Positions 51,350 to 61,797 of a stretch of DNA of 64,000 bases are shown one piece after another (position 1 is the stretch's first letter; each line of letters opens with the position of its first letter). The position numbers and the translations under genes are program-made. The stretch is from Frigoribacterium faeni (GTDB lineage: Bacteria; Actinomycetota; Actinomycetes; Actinomycetales; Microbacteriaceae): the NCBI RefSeq assembly GCF_011761235.1, contig NZ_JAAOYW010000001.1, positions 620,781 through 684,780 of the forward strand, in the 5' to 3' direction. Under the pieces are notes generated by a model. That model did not search any database and had not been told where the DNA came from. It was given only the letters and a program-made list of their open reading frames with translations.

Positions 51350-52485
51350 GCCGACGTCTTCGACGAGACCGCCTCCAGCAGGGCCGGGTACAGCGGGTGG
51401 TCGCTCTCGACGCCGGTGAGGGTGACGGTCAGCTCGGAGTCGGGCAGGCCCGAGGTGAGCAGCGCCTGCAGCTCGACGCTCTCGGCGTCGTCGGCCACGT
51501 CGAAGTCGAGGGCGGCGCGGACCGCGCGGACGAGGGCGTCGTGGCCGAGGCCGCGCTCGGCGAGCTGCGTCGCGGGACCGACGAAGCGCTCGTGCCGGCT
51601 GAGCTTGCGCAGGGGGTTGCGCCCCACGCGCTCGGTCGTGTCGGGCAGGTGCGGGTTCGCGATGCGCACGAGGTTCTTCTCGACGTAGGCCTGCTGCTCG
51701 TCGAGGTCGAGGTCGTGCTTGGCCACGAGCAGCTCGGTGGTCTCGCGCAGGGCGCCGCGCACCTCGGCGAGCACGGCCTCGTCGGCGAGCGCCTCGCGGA
51801 TGCTCGTCAGCCCGCGCGAGAAGCCGTGGTAGGCGGCGGCCGCGTGGGCGGTGTTCACCGTGAAGAGCTTGCGCTCGATGAAGGGCTCGAGGTCGTCGAC
51901 CCAGGTGACGCCGACGATGTCGGGGCGGTCGCCGCCGAAGGGGCCGCTCTCGACGACCCACTCGAAGAACGACTCGATGGTGACGTCGAGCGAGCCCGCG
52001 GCTTGCTCGGGCACGATGCGGTCGATGGCGCAGTTGGCGAAGACGGCGTTGTCGGCCGGGTCGGCCTGACGGACGGCCTCGGCGAGGGAGTCGGTGGCAT
52101 TGATGGCGTTCTCGCAGGCGATGACCGCCAGCGGCGCCAGGGACGCGTCGCGCGCGGCGAGCCCGCGGGCGATCACCGGGGCGACGAACGGGAGGATGCG
52201 GGCGCCCACGGCCGTGGTGACGACGTCGGCGGTCGCGATCTCGGCGACCAGCGCCTCCTCGTGGGTGCGGCTGTTGATCGCCCGGTACCCGTCGACGACG
52301 TTGGTGCGGTTCTCTTCGCCGACCTCGTGGACCTCGAACGACGGCTGCGTCTGCAGCATGCCGATCAGGTCGTCGTTCACGTCGGCGAACACGACCTCGT
52401 ACCCGCTCGCGTGCAGAAACTGCGCCACGAATCCCCGACCGATGTTCCCCGCACCGAAGTGCACTGCCTTCTTGCTCGTCGCCAT
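51346..52485 (-). CDS. mtlD: Mannitol-1-phosphate 5-dehydrogenase
   Basis: A 379-residue member of the polyol-specific long-chain dehydrogenases. VHFGAGNIGRGFVAQFL is the NAD site, and the catalytic Lys lies in FIERKLFTVNTAHA. AIDRIVP and ACENAINATD are family blocks. It oxidises mannitol-1-phosphate to fructose-6-phosphate. ATG at 52485 is used; ATG at 52497 is an in-frame alternative. No mannitol PTS genes or regulator lie nearby; two small membrane proteins are coupled downstream instead. Confidence 0.94.
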   Translation of the reverse strand: MATSKKAVHFGAGNIGRGFVAQFLHASGYEVVFADVNDDLIGMLQTQPSFEVHEVGEENRTNVVDGYRAINSRTHEEALVAEIATADVVTTAVGARILPFVAPVIARGLAARDASLAPLAVIACENAINATDSLAEAVRQADPADNAVFANCAIDRIVPEQAAGSLDVTIESFFEWVVESGPFGGDRPDIVGVTWVDDLEPFIERKLFTVNTAHAAAAYHGFSRGLTSIREALADEAVLAEVRGALRETTELLVAKHDLDLDEQQAYVEKNLVRIANPHLPDTTERVGRNPLRKLSRHERFVGPATQLAERGLGHDALVRAVRAALDFDVADDAESVELQALLTSGLPDSELTVTLTGVESDHPLYPALLEAVSSKTSA

Positions 52486-52528
52486 GTCGTAGATCATGCC
52501 ACGACCGGCTGACGGCCCCTGACGGCCG

Positions 52529-52560
52529 AGGGGCCCCTCTCCGGGTGGAGAGGGGCCCCT
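52529..52560 (-). terminator. terminator after ilvC
   Basis: A perfect 14-bp stem (AGGGGCCCCTCTCC and complement) with tetraloop GGGT lies 23 bases past the ilvC stop and before mtlD. No T-run. Confidence 0.8.
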
Positions 52561-52583
52561 GCGGGCGGTGCGGGCGGTGCGGG

Positions 52584-54182
<1,599 letters not shown>

Positions 54183-54186
<4 letters not shown>

Positions 54187-56081
54187 GCGTGCTCTCCTGT
54201 CATGTCTCCGTCACGGGTCGTGTCGGAGGCGCTGCTGCCGGGGGCCTCGTCGTCCCACTCCGGCGCGAGGGCGCGGGCGTGCTGGATCTCGGAGTTCGAG
54301 ACGCCCTGCGGCACCATGGGCCAGACCATCGCGTCGCGGCTGACCACGAAGTCGATGACGACGGGGCGGTCGTTCGTCTCGAGCGCCAGCTGGATGGCGG
54401 CGTCGACCTCGTCCTCGCGCGTGACGCGGATGCCGAGGGCGCCGTAGGCGTCGGCGAGCTTGACGAAGTCGGGCACCATCCGCGTCTCGTGGCCCGTGTT
54501 GAGGTCGGTGAACGAGTGGCGGCCCTCGTAGAACAGGGTCTGCCACTGGCGCACCATGCCGAGCGACGAGTTGTTGATGATCGCGACCTTGATGGGGATG
54601 TCGTTGATGACGCAGGTCGCCAGTTCTTGGTTGGTCATCTGGAAGCAGCCGTCGCCGTCGATGGCCCAGACGACGCGGTCGGGCTGCGCCACCTTCGCGC
54701 CCATGGCGGCCGGGACGGAGTAGCCCATCGTGCCCGCGCCTCCCGAGTTCAGCCAGGCGTGCGGGCGCTCGTACTCGATGAACTGGGCGGCCCACATCTG
54801 GTGCTGGCCGACGCCCGAGGCGTAGATCGCCTCGGGACCCGACAGCTGGCCGATGCGCTGGATGACGGCCTGCGGCGAGAGCAGCCCGTCGTCGGGCTGC
54901 GTGTAGCCCAGGGGGAACTGCTCGCGCAGGCCGGACAGCTGCTGCCACCACGCCGAGATGTCGGCCCGGTCGGCGGCGGGGATCTCGGCGAAGGCCGCGG
55001 TCAGGTCGGGGATGACGACCTTGGCGTCGCCCACGATCGGCACGTCGGCGATGCGGATCTTGCTGATCTCGGCCGGGTCGATGTCGACGTGCACGACCTT
55101 GGCCCCGGGGGCGAACAGGTCGGCCTTGCCGGTGACGCGGTCGTCGAAGCGGGCGCCGAGGGCGACGATGAGGTCGCTCTCCTGCAGGCCGAGCACGGCC
55201 GGGACCGTGCCGTGCATGCCGGGCATGCCGAGGTGCTGCTCGTGCGTGTCGGGGAACGCGCCGCGCGCCATCAGCGTCGTGACGACGGGCGCTCCCGTGA
55301 GCTCGACGAGGGTCTTGAGCTCGTCGGAGGCGCCGGCGCGGATCACGCCGCCGCCCACGTAGAAGACGGGCTGCTTCGCCTCGGCGATCATCTGCGCCGC
55401 CGCCGCGATCTGCTTGCCGTGGGCCTTGGTGACCGGACGGTAGCCCGGCAGGTCGACCACGGGGGGCCAGACGAAGGGGGCGGAGTTCTGCTGGGCGTCC
55501 TTCGTGATGTCGACGAGGACCGGGCCGGGACGGCCGGTGCTCGCGATCTGGTACGCGGCGGCGAGCGTCGCGGGGATGTCCTCGGGCTTCGTCACGAGGA
55601 ACGAGTGCTTCGTGATCGGCATCGTGATGCCGACGATGTCGGCCTCCTGGAACGCGTCCGTGCCCATCAGGGTCGAGAAGACCTGGCCGGTGATGGCGAG
55701 CAGCGGCATGCTGTCCATGTAGGCGTCGGCGATGGCCGTCACGAGGTTGGTGGCACCGGGACCGGAGGTGGCGATCGCGACGCCCACCCGACCCGAGGCC
55801 GCCGCGTAGCCCTCGGCCGCGTGGCCGGCGCCCTGCTCGTGCCGGACGAGGATGTGCCGGATCGCCGTCGACGCCATGAGCTCGTCGTAGAACGGGATGA
55901 TGGCGCCGCCGGGCAGGCCGAAGACGTCGGTGACCCCGAGGTTCTCGAGCGACGCGAGGATCGCGCCCGAGCCGGTCATGACGACCGGCTGCGACGGCGT
56001 GCCCGACGGGGCAGGGGCGGCGGCGGGGCGGGCGCCGGGGCGCACGGGTGCGCCGGGCTGGGGTGTCGTTTCGTTGGGCAT
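54183..56081 (-). CDS. ilvB: Acetolactate synthase large subunit
   Basis: A 632-residue ThDP enzyme, first committed step of branched-chain amino acid synthesis. The catalytic Glu is in [14 protein letters not shown], the ThDP motif runs [15 protein letters not shown] through [10 protein letters not shown], and [11 protein letters not shown] belongs to the FAD domain. An Ala/Pro-rich N-terminal extension of about 35 residues precedes [15 protein letters not shown] at 56081 follows the 205-base gap after ilvD. Confidence 0.96.
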
Positions 56082-56286
56082 CAGTGCCGATTCCCTCTTC
56101 GTGGTGGTGGTGCGGTGACGACGGTGCCGGTCGGCGGCGCACGACGCGGGCGGGGTGCGGACGTCGAGGCCGGGTCGGACTCGTGGTGCGGTGCCGCACC
56201 GGGCCCCGGCGTCCCGGTCGGGACGACGGGTGACCCGGTGCCGGGCGGACCGTGCCGGTCGGGCGGTGCCGACCGGACGACGCGTG
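56082..56286 (-). promoter_or_regulatory. 205-base gap between ilvD and ilvB
   Basis: Non-coding, GC-rich. GAGGGA precedes the ilvB ATG. No leader peptide rich in Ile, Val or Leu codons, T-box or clear promoter was recognised. It may hold an internal promoter. Confidence 0.4.
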
Positions 56287-58044
56287 TCAGTACGTGACCG
56301 CGCCCTCGGCCGCGGAGCGGACCTGGCGCGCGTACTTGGCGAGGACACCGCGGGTGTAGCGCGGAGGGAGGGGGGCCCAGCCTTCTCGGCGGGACTCGAG
56401 CTCAGCGGCGTCGACGAGTAGGTCGATCGAGCGAGCTGCGATGTCGACCCGAATCAGATCGCCATCGCGCACGAAGGCGATGGGACCGGAGTCCACCGCT
56501 TCGGGTGCTATGTGTCCGATGCACAGGCCGGTTGTGCCGCCTGAGAATCGTCCGTCCGTCAAGAGTAGTACATCCTTGCCGAGGCCAGCGCCCTTGATGG
56601 CGGCCGTGATCGCGAGCATCTCGCGCATGCCGGGCCCGCCCTTGGGGCCCTCGTACCGGATGACGACGACGTCGCCGGCCTCGATGCGACCCGCGGTCAG
56701 GGCGTCCATGGCCCCGCGCTCGCGCTCGAAGACCTTCGCGGGCCCCTCGAACACGGAGGCGTCGAACCCGGCCGTCTTGACGACCGCGCCCTCGGGCGCG
56801 AACGAGCCGCTCAGCACGGTGAGGCCGCCGGTGGCGTGGATGGGGTCGTCGAGCGTGCGGAGCACCTCGCCGTCGAGCGGGGCCGGAGCGATGGCCGCGA
56901 GGTTCTCGGCCACCGTCTTGCCGGTCACCGTCAGGCAGTCGCCGTGCAGCAGCCCGGCGTCGAGCAGCGCCTTCATGACCACGGGCACCCCGCCCATGCG
57001 GTCGACGTCGTTCATGACGTACTTGCCGAAGGGCTTGAGGTCGCCGATGTGCGGCACGCGGTCGCCGATGCGGTTGAAGTCGTCGATGGTGAGGTCGACC
57101 TCGGCCTCGTACGCGATCGCCAGCAGGTGCAGCACGACGTTGGTCGACCCGCCGAACGCCATGGCCACGGCGATGGCGTTCTCGAACGCCTCCTTCGTGA
57201 GGATGTCGCGCGTGGTGATGCCGAGCCGCAGCAGGTTGACGACGGCTTCGCCCGAGCGGTGCGCGAAGTAGTCGCGGCGGCGGTCGGCCGAGGGCGGCGA
57301 CGCCGAGCCGGGCAGGCTCATGCCGAGGGCCTCGGCGACGCTCGCCATGGTGTTGGCGGTGTACATGCCGCCGCAGGCGCCCTCGCCGGGGACGATCGCG
57401 CACTCGATGGCCTTGAGGTCGGCGTCGCTGATCGTGCCGGCCTTGTGCGCGCCGACGGCCTCGAACGAGTCGATGATCGTGACGTTCTTCTCGGTGCCGT
57501 CGCTGAGCTTGACCCAGCCGGGGGCGACGCTGCCCGCGTAGAGGAACACGCTGGCGAGGTCGAGGCGCGCGGCGGCCATGAGCATGCCGGGCAGCGACTT
57601 GTCGCAGCCGGCCAGCAGCACCGACCCGTCGAGCCGCTCGGCGTTCATGACGACCTCGACGCTGTCGGCGATGACCTCGCGCGAGACGAGCGAGAAGTGC
57701 ATGCCCTCGTGGCCCATCGAGATGCCGTCGGACACCGAGACGGTGCCGAACTGCAGCGGGTACCCCCCGCCGCCGTGCACGCCCTCTTTGGCGCCCTGGG
57801 CGAGCCTGTCGAGCGACAGGTTGCACGGCGTGATCTCGTTCCAGCTGCTGGCGATGCCGATCTGCGGCTTGTCCCAGTCTTCGTCGCCCATGCCGACGGC
57901 GCGGAGCATGCCGCGCGAGGTCGTGGCCTCGACCCCGTCGGTGACGACGCGGCTGCGGGGCTTGATGTCGATGGGGGCCCGGTCGACCGGGGCCGCGGCG
58001 TCGCGGGGGGCTGCGTCCGACGACTGGCTGTCATTCACTGGCAT
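56287..58044 (-). CDS. ilvD: Dihydroxy-acid dehydratase
   Basis: A 585-residue Fe-S dehydratase producing the keto-acid precursors of valine and isoleucine. Cluster cysteines are in [23 protein letters not shown] and [14 protein letters not shown]. The C-terminal barrel has [20 protein letters not shown]. Codons 56401-56577 encode a normal conserved protein segment but use many A/T-ending codons, unlike the rest. It starts the ilvD-ilvB-ilvN-ilvC run. Confidence 0.96.
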   Translation of the reverse strand: MPVNDSQSSDAAPRDAAAPVDRAPIDIKPRSRVVTDGVEATTSRGMLRAVGMGDEDWDKPQIGIASSWNEITPCNLSLDRLAQGAKEGVHGGGGYPLQFGTVSVSDGISMGHEGMHFSLVSREVIADSVEVVMNAERLDGSVLLAGCDKSLPGMLMAAARLDLASVFLYAGSVAPGWVKLSDGTEKNVTIIDSFEAVGAHKAGTISDADLKAIECAIVPGEGACGGMYTANTMASVAEALGMSLPGSASPPSADRRRDYFAHRSGEAVVNLLRLGITTRDILTKEAFENAIAVAMAFGGSTNVVLHLLAIAYEAEVDLTIDDFNRIGDRVPHIGDLKPFGKYVMNDVDRMGGVPVVMKALLDAGLLHGDCLTVTGKTVAENLAAIAPAPLDGEVLRTLDDPIHATGGLTVLSGSFAPEGAVVKTAGFDASVFEGPAKVFERERGAMDALTAGRIEAGDVVVIRYEGPKGGPGMREMLAITAAIKGAGLGKDVLLLTDGRFSGGTTGLCIGHIAPEAVDSGPIAFVRDGDLIRVDIAARSIDLLVDAAELESRREGWAPLPPRYTRGVLAKYARQVRSAAEGAVTY

Positions 58045-58138
58045 GGGTCGAGTTTAGGGTCTGCCGCCGACGGTCGAGCCCACCGCGCGCGCAGGCCCCG
58101 TCACCCGCCTTGTCGCCGGCCGGGTGCTGCTCCCCCGG

Positions 58139-58708
58139 TCAGCCGAGGCCGGGGTCGGCCGGGTGGTGGTGGGCGCCCTTGACGTGCCGGGGCGCGTCGT
58201 GCTCCCGCTCGCGGGCGTCGTCGTCGTGCGCGTCGTCGTCGCCCTCCGAGTCGTCGAGGCCGTCCGCCCGCTCGAGCTCGACGGCGAGGGCGTCGGCCGA
58301 GCCGACCGGCAGCGTCGAGGGGTCGACGTCGGCCAGCGATCCCCCGTCGGCGACCAGCTCTTCGCCGGCCCGCGCCACGGCGTCGTCGAGCTCGTCGACG
58401 ACGAGCATGTCGCGCCGCAGGTCGCCGTTCCGGTAGCCCGCCCGACCGATCATGTGCGCCGAGATCGGGGCGGTCAGCATCTGGAACACGAGGACGACCA
58501 GCAGCGAGGCGATCGTGCCGAGCGTGTGCTGGTCGAGGGCGATCGCCGACAGCATGAGCACGAGCCCGAAGATCTGGGGCTTCGTCGCCGCGTGCATGCG
58601 GCTCAGCGCGTCCGGGAACCGCAGGAGGCCCACGCCCGCCGCGGCCGACAGGGCCGCCCCGGCGACGAGCAGCACCGCGCTCGAGATCGTGTAGAAGGCG
58701 TCGCTCAC
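58139..58708 (-). CDS. mrpG: Mrp-type cation/proton antiporter subunit G
   Basis: A 189-residue subunit. Three helices lie in the first 95 residues with GLLRFPDALSRMHAATKPQIFG, the MrpG hallmark. The remaining 90 residues are an unusual hydrophilic tail rich in Asp and Glu, ending with clustered histidines (ARHVKGAHHH-like). Typical MrpG proteins end near 110-120. The GTG start overlaps the mrpF stop (GTGA). Last gene of the operon. Confidence 0.93.
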   Translation of the reverse strand: MSDAFYTISSAVLLVAGAALSAAAGVGLLRFPDALSRMHAATKPQIFGLVLMLSAIALDQHTLGTIASLLVVLVFQMLTAPISAHMIGRAGYRNGDLRRDMLVVDELDDAVARAGEELVADGGSLADVDPSTLPVGSADALAVELERADGLDDSEGDDDAHDDDAREREHDAPRHVKGAHHHPADPGLG

Positions 58709-58968
58709 GAGGGATCCTGCCTCGACACGTAGCGCGCGACGGTGATCGAGCCGAACACGGCCGTCAGCGCCAGCACGATGATGACCGGGAGCGTGCGGGT
58801 GTGGTGCCCGAGCACCATGTCGGCCGCGAGCACGCAGATCAGCGTGGTGAGGAGCATGTCGCTCGCGATCATGCGGTCGAGGATCGACGGCCCGCGCACG
58901 ATGCGGAGCACCGAGGCGAGCGCGGCGAAGGCGAACAGCGCGCCCACGACCCAGGAGACGATCGTCAC
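58705..58968 (-). CDS. mrpF: Mrp-type cation/proton antiporter subunit F
   Basis: An 87-residue protein with three membrane helices. VLRIVRGPSILDRMIASDML is the family signature, containing the conserved Asp. Length is normal. The GTG start overlaps the mrpE stop. Confidence 0.95.
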   Translation of the reverse strand: MTIVSWVVGALFAFAALASVLRIVRGPSILDRMIASDMLLTTLICVLAADMVLGHHTRTLPVIIVLALTAVFGSITVARYVSRQDPS

Positions 58969-59600
58969 GAGGCGACCCCCTTGTCCTTCTCGTTCACGGG
59001 CACCTCGCCGGAGTGCCGGTCGGTGGGGGCGTCCTCGGTGGCCGGCGTGCCGTCGGCGATCCGGCGGAGGTCGTCGGCGCTGCCCAGGGCGCGCGCGATG
59101 CGCTCCTCGAAGCCGAGCACGCTGCGGCGGACCTCCTCGACGCCGTCGGCGTCCTCGACGGCCAGGGCGTGCATGTAGAGGATCGACCGCTCGCGGTCGG
59201 CCTCGACGACGAGCGACCCGGGCACGAGCGACACGGCCTCGGCGACCAGCGTCATGATGAAGTCCGAGCGCGTGTGCAGCTGCACGGCGACGATCGCGTT
59301 GCTCTGCACGCCGCGGGGCCGCACGGCCTTCCAGGCGACCTCGACCGACGCGACGACCAGGTCGAACACGAAGCGCCCCAGGAACACGAGGGCCCAGCCC
59401 GGGTTGAACCGGCCGCTCAGCTCGACCGGCGGCAGGAAGAACACGCGGGTCACGAGCAGCGCGACGAGCACGCCCGTCACGACCGAGAGGACGGTGACCT
59501 GGTTCCAGAGGAACATCCAGAGCACGACGAGGCCGACGAGGAGGGGCAGCTGGCGCAGCAGGCTGCGGCCGACCTCGTGGGCGGAGGGACGGGGCGTCAC
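58965..59600 (-). CDS. mrpE: Mrp-type cation/proton antiporter subunit E
   Basis: A 211-residue subunit. Two N-terminal helices (LLVGLVVLWMFLWNQVTVLS, VLVALLVTRVFFLPP) and LIVASV-type segment VFDLVVASVEVAWKAVRP are followed by the cytoplasmic MrpE domain with VSLVPGSLVVEADRERSILYMHAL. An acidic C-terminal tail is present. The GTG start overlaps the mrpD stop. Confidence 0.94.
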   Translation of the reverse strand: MTPRPSAHEVGRSLLRQLPLLVGLVVLWMFLWNQVTVLSVVTGVLVALLVTRVFFLPPVELSGRFNPGWALVFLGRFVFDLVVASVEVAWKAVRPRGVQSNAIVAVQLHTRSDFIMTLVAEAVSLVPGSLVVEADRERSILYMHALAVEDADGVEEVRRSVLGFEERIARALGSADDLRRIADGTPATEDAPTDRHSGEVPVNEKDKGVAS

Positions 59601-61192
59601 GGCGCGCTCCCCTCGTTCTCGGCGGTGTCGCCCTCGCCCGTCGGGAAGACGAGCTGGACGTAGGCGTTCGAGCCGTAGACCTTGCCGGCGGCCCGCTCGG
59701 CCACGCCGTAGAGCGGGCCCGCGAACACGGTGAGGGCGAGCGAGACGGCGACCATGCCCACGGTGGCGCCGATCATGGTGCGCGGGTTCGCGCGCCGGGC
59801 CTGGACCGCGGTGCGGCCGGGCGCCTCCTCGAGGCGTTCCGTGAGGGGCGACTCGTGGTCCTCGACGTCGCTGCCGGGCCGCCAGAAAGCGAGGTTCCAC
59901 GCGCGCATCAGCGCGTACAGGGTGAGCAACGACGTCACCGCACCGGCTCCGATGAGCACGTAGACGAGCGGGTCGTCGAGGCGGGCCCCGGCGTCGAACA
60001 GGGCGACCTTGCCGATGAAGCCCGAGAACGGCGGGATGCCGCCGAGGTTCAGGGCGGGGATGAAGAACAGCACCGCGACCACCGGCGCGGCCTTGAGCAG
60101 GCCCCCGAGCCGCAGCACCGACGCCGTGCCGCCCCGTCGCTCGATGAGCCCGGCGGCGAGGAACAGCGTCGTCTGCACCGTGATGTGGTGCACGACGTAG
60201 TAGATGGTCGCCGCCAGCCCCGCGACGGTGCCCAGGGCGATGCCGAAGATCATGTAGCCGATGTGGCTCACGAGGGTGAACGAGAGGAGGCGCTTGATGT
60301 CCGCCTGCGCCACCGCGCCCAGGATGCCGATCACCATCGTCAGCAGCGAGATGATCAACAGGTAGACGTTGACGTTGCTCTCGACGAACAGCACCGTCTC
60401 GGTGCGGATGATGGCGTACACGCCGACCTTCGTCAGCAGGCCCGCGAAGACCGCAGTGACCGGCGCCGGGGCCGTCGGGTACGAGTCGGGCAGCCAGAAC
60501 GACAGCGGGAACACGGCGGCCTTGATGCCGAACGCCGTGAGCAGCATCACGTGGATGATCGTCTGGACGTCGGCCGGGATCGTGTCCATCTTCTGCGCGA
60601 TGTCGGCGATGTTGACCGTGCCGAGGGCGCCGTAGATCATCGCGATCGACGCGAGGAACAGCACGCTCGAGAGCAGGCTGACCACGATGTACGTGACCCC
60701 GGCGCGGATGCGCTGCTCGGTGCCGCCGAGCGTGATCAAGACGTAGCTCGCGATGAGCAGCATCTCGAAGCCCACGTAGAGGTTGAACAGGTCGCCCGCT
60801 GCGAACGCGTCGAAGACGCCCGCCGCCAAGATCAGGTAGGTGGGGTTGTAGATCGAGACGGGGGCGTCGCCGTCGCCGTCGGCCGAGCCCTGGCCGACGG
60901 AGAAGACGAAGACCGCCAGCAGCACCACCGACGAGATGGTGAGCATGAGCGCCGCGAGGCGGTCGACCACGAGGAGGATGCCGAAGGGCGCCTCCCAGCC
61001 GCCGATCTGGACGGCGATCGCGCCGTCGCGGTCGACCACGACGAGCAGCACGGCGCTGATCGCGACGACGACCGCGAGGGCGGCGATCGTGAGGACGGCC
61101 TGGAGCCGCGGACGGCGCGTGGCGACGAGGGCGGCGCCGGCGCCGATCAGCGGCACGAGGACGACGAGGGGAACGAGGACGTCGAAGTTCAC
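59597..61192 (-). CDS. mrpD: Mrp-type cation/proton antiporter subunit D
   Basis: A 531-residue, about 14-helix protein homologous to complex I subunits NuoN/NuoM. The conserved Glu lies in NLYVGFEMLLIASYVLITLG, and the Lys-bearing segments include TAFGIKAAVFPLSFWLPDSYPTAP and AQADIKRLLSFTLVSHIGYM. These residues form the proton path. GIPPFSGFIGKVALF is also diagnostic. The GTG start overlaps mrpC. Confidence 0.96.
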   Translation of the reverse strand: MNFDVLVPLVVLVPLIGAGAALVATRRPRLQAVLTIAALAVVVAISAVLLVVVDRDGAIAVQIGGWEAPFGILLVVDRLAALMLTISSVVLLAVFVFSVGQGSADGDGDAPVSIYNPTYLILAAGVFDAFAAGDLFNLYVGFEMLLIASYVLITLGGTEQRIRAGVTYIVVSLLSSVLFLASIAMIYGALGTVNIADIAQKMDTIPADVQTIIHVMLLTAFGIKAAVFPLSFWLPDSYPTAPAPVTAVFAGLLTKVGVYAIIRTETVLFVESNVNVYLLIISLLTMVIGILGAVAQADIKRLLSFTLVSHIGYMIFGIALGTVAGLAATIYYVVHHITVQTTLFLAAGLIERRGGTASVLRLGGLLKAAPVVAVLFFIPALNLGGIPPFSGFIGKVALFDAGARLDDPLVYVLIGAGAVTSLLTLYALMRAWNLAFWRPGSDVEDHESPLTERLEEAPGRTAVQARRANPRTMIGATVGMVAVSLALTVFAGPLYGVAERAAGKVYGSNAYVQLVFPTGEGDTAENEGSAP

Positions 61193-61797
61193 GATCGGCC
61201 TCCTCTCGGGTCGTCTCGGTAGGTGCCGCGGTCACGGTCTCGTCGGGGGTGGGCAGGGTCGTGGTCGGGCGCGTGCTCGGGGTCGGCCACCGGGATGGTC
61301 TCGCTCGGGGCGTGGTCCCACGAGTCGTCGTCGTCGTCGAAGGTGGACTTCGGGACGGCGGCCTCGGCGGACGCGCCGAACTCGGTGTCGCCGTCGCTCT
61401 CGTCGTCGCCGTCGCCCTGGGTCTCGTCCTCGGCCGGCACCCCCCGGATGCCGATCTCGAGGTCTTCGAGGTCGTCGGCGACGTCGTCCTCCTGCGCCAG
61501 GCGCCAGGAGCGGTAGATGAGCGCGAGCAGGAACGCCGAGACGCCGAAGGTGATGACGATCGCGGTGAGGACGAGGGCCTGCGGCAGCGGATCGGCGAAG
61601 GACGGCTCGGGCACCTGCCCGTCGGCGATCGGCGCCTCGCCGCTGCGGCCGGACATGACGAGGATGAGGATGTTCGTCGCGTTCCCCACGAGCAGGAACC
61701 CGAGCAGCACCCTCGTCATGCTGCGCTCGAGCATGAGGTAGATGCCGCACGCGTAGAGCGCCGCCATCACGACGATCAACACCAGCGAGGCGCTCAT
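61189..61797 (-). CDS. mrpC: Mrp-type cation/proton antiporter subunit C with acidic tail
   Basis: A 202-residue subunit. Three helices in the first 100 residues match NuoK-like MrpC (GIYLMLERSMTRVLLGFLLV, NILILVMSGR, DPLPQALVLTAIVITFGVSA). The remaining 100 residues are a charged tail dominated by Asp and Glu with several His, absent from standard MrpC. ATG at 61797 overlaps the mrpA stop. Confidence 0.94.
   Translation of the reverse strand: MSASLVLIVVMAALYACGIYLMLERSMTRVLLGFLLVGNATNILILVMSGRSGEAPIADGQVPEPSFADPLPQALVLTAIVITFGVSAFLLALIYRSWRLAQEDDVADDLEDLEIGIRGVPAEDETQGDGDDESDGDTEFGASAEAAVPKSTFDDDDDSWDHAPSETIPVADPEHAPDHDPAHPRRDRDRGTYRDDPRGGRS

Noticed and set aside
56082-56160. Four consecutive His codons upstream of ilvB, suggesting an attenuator leader peptide
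   Set aside because: The frame is not closed before ilvB, runs on as a shadow frame, and lacks Ile, Val or Leu codons expected for a branched-chain leader.
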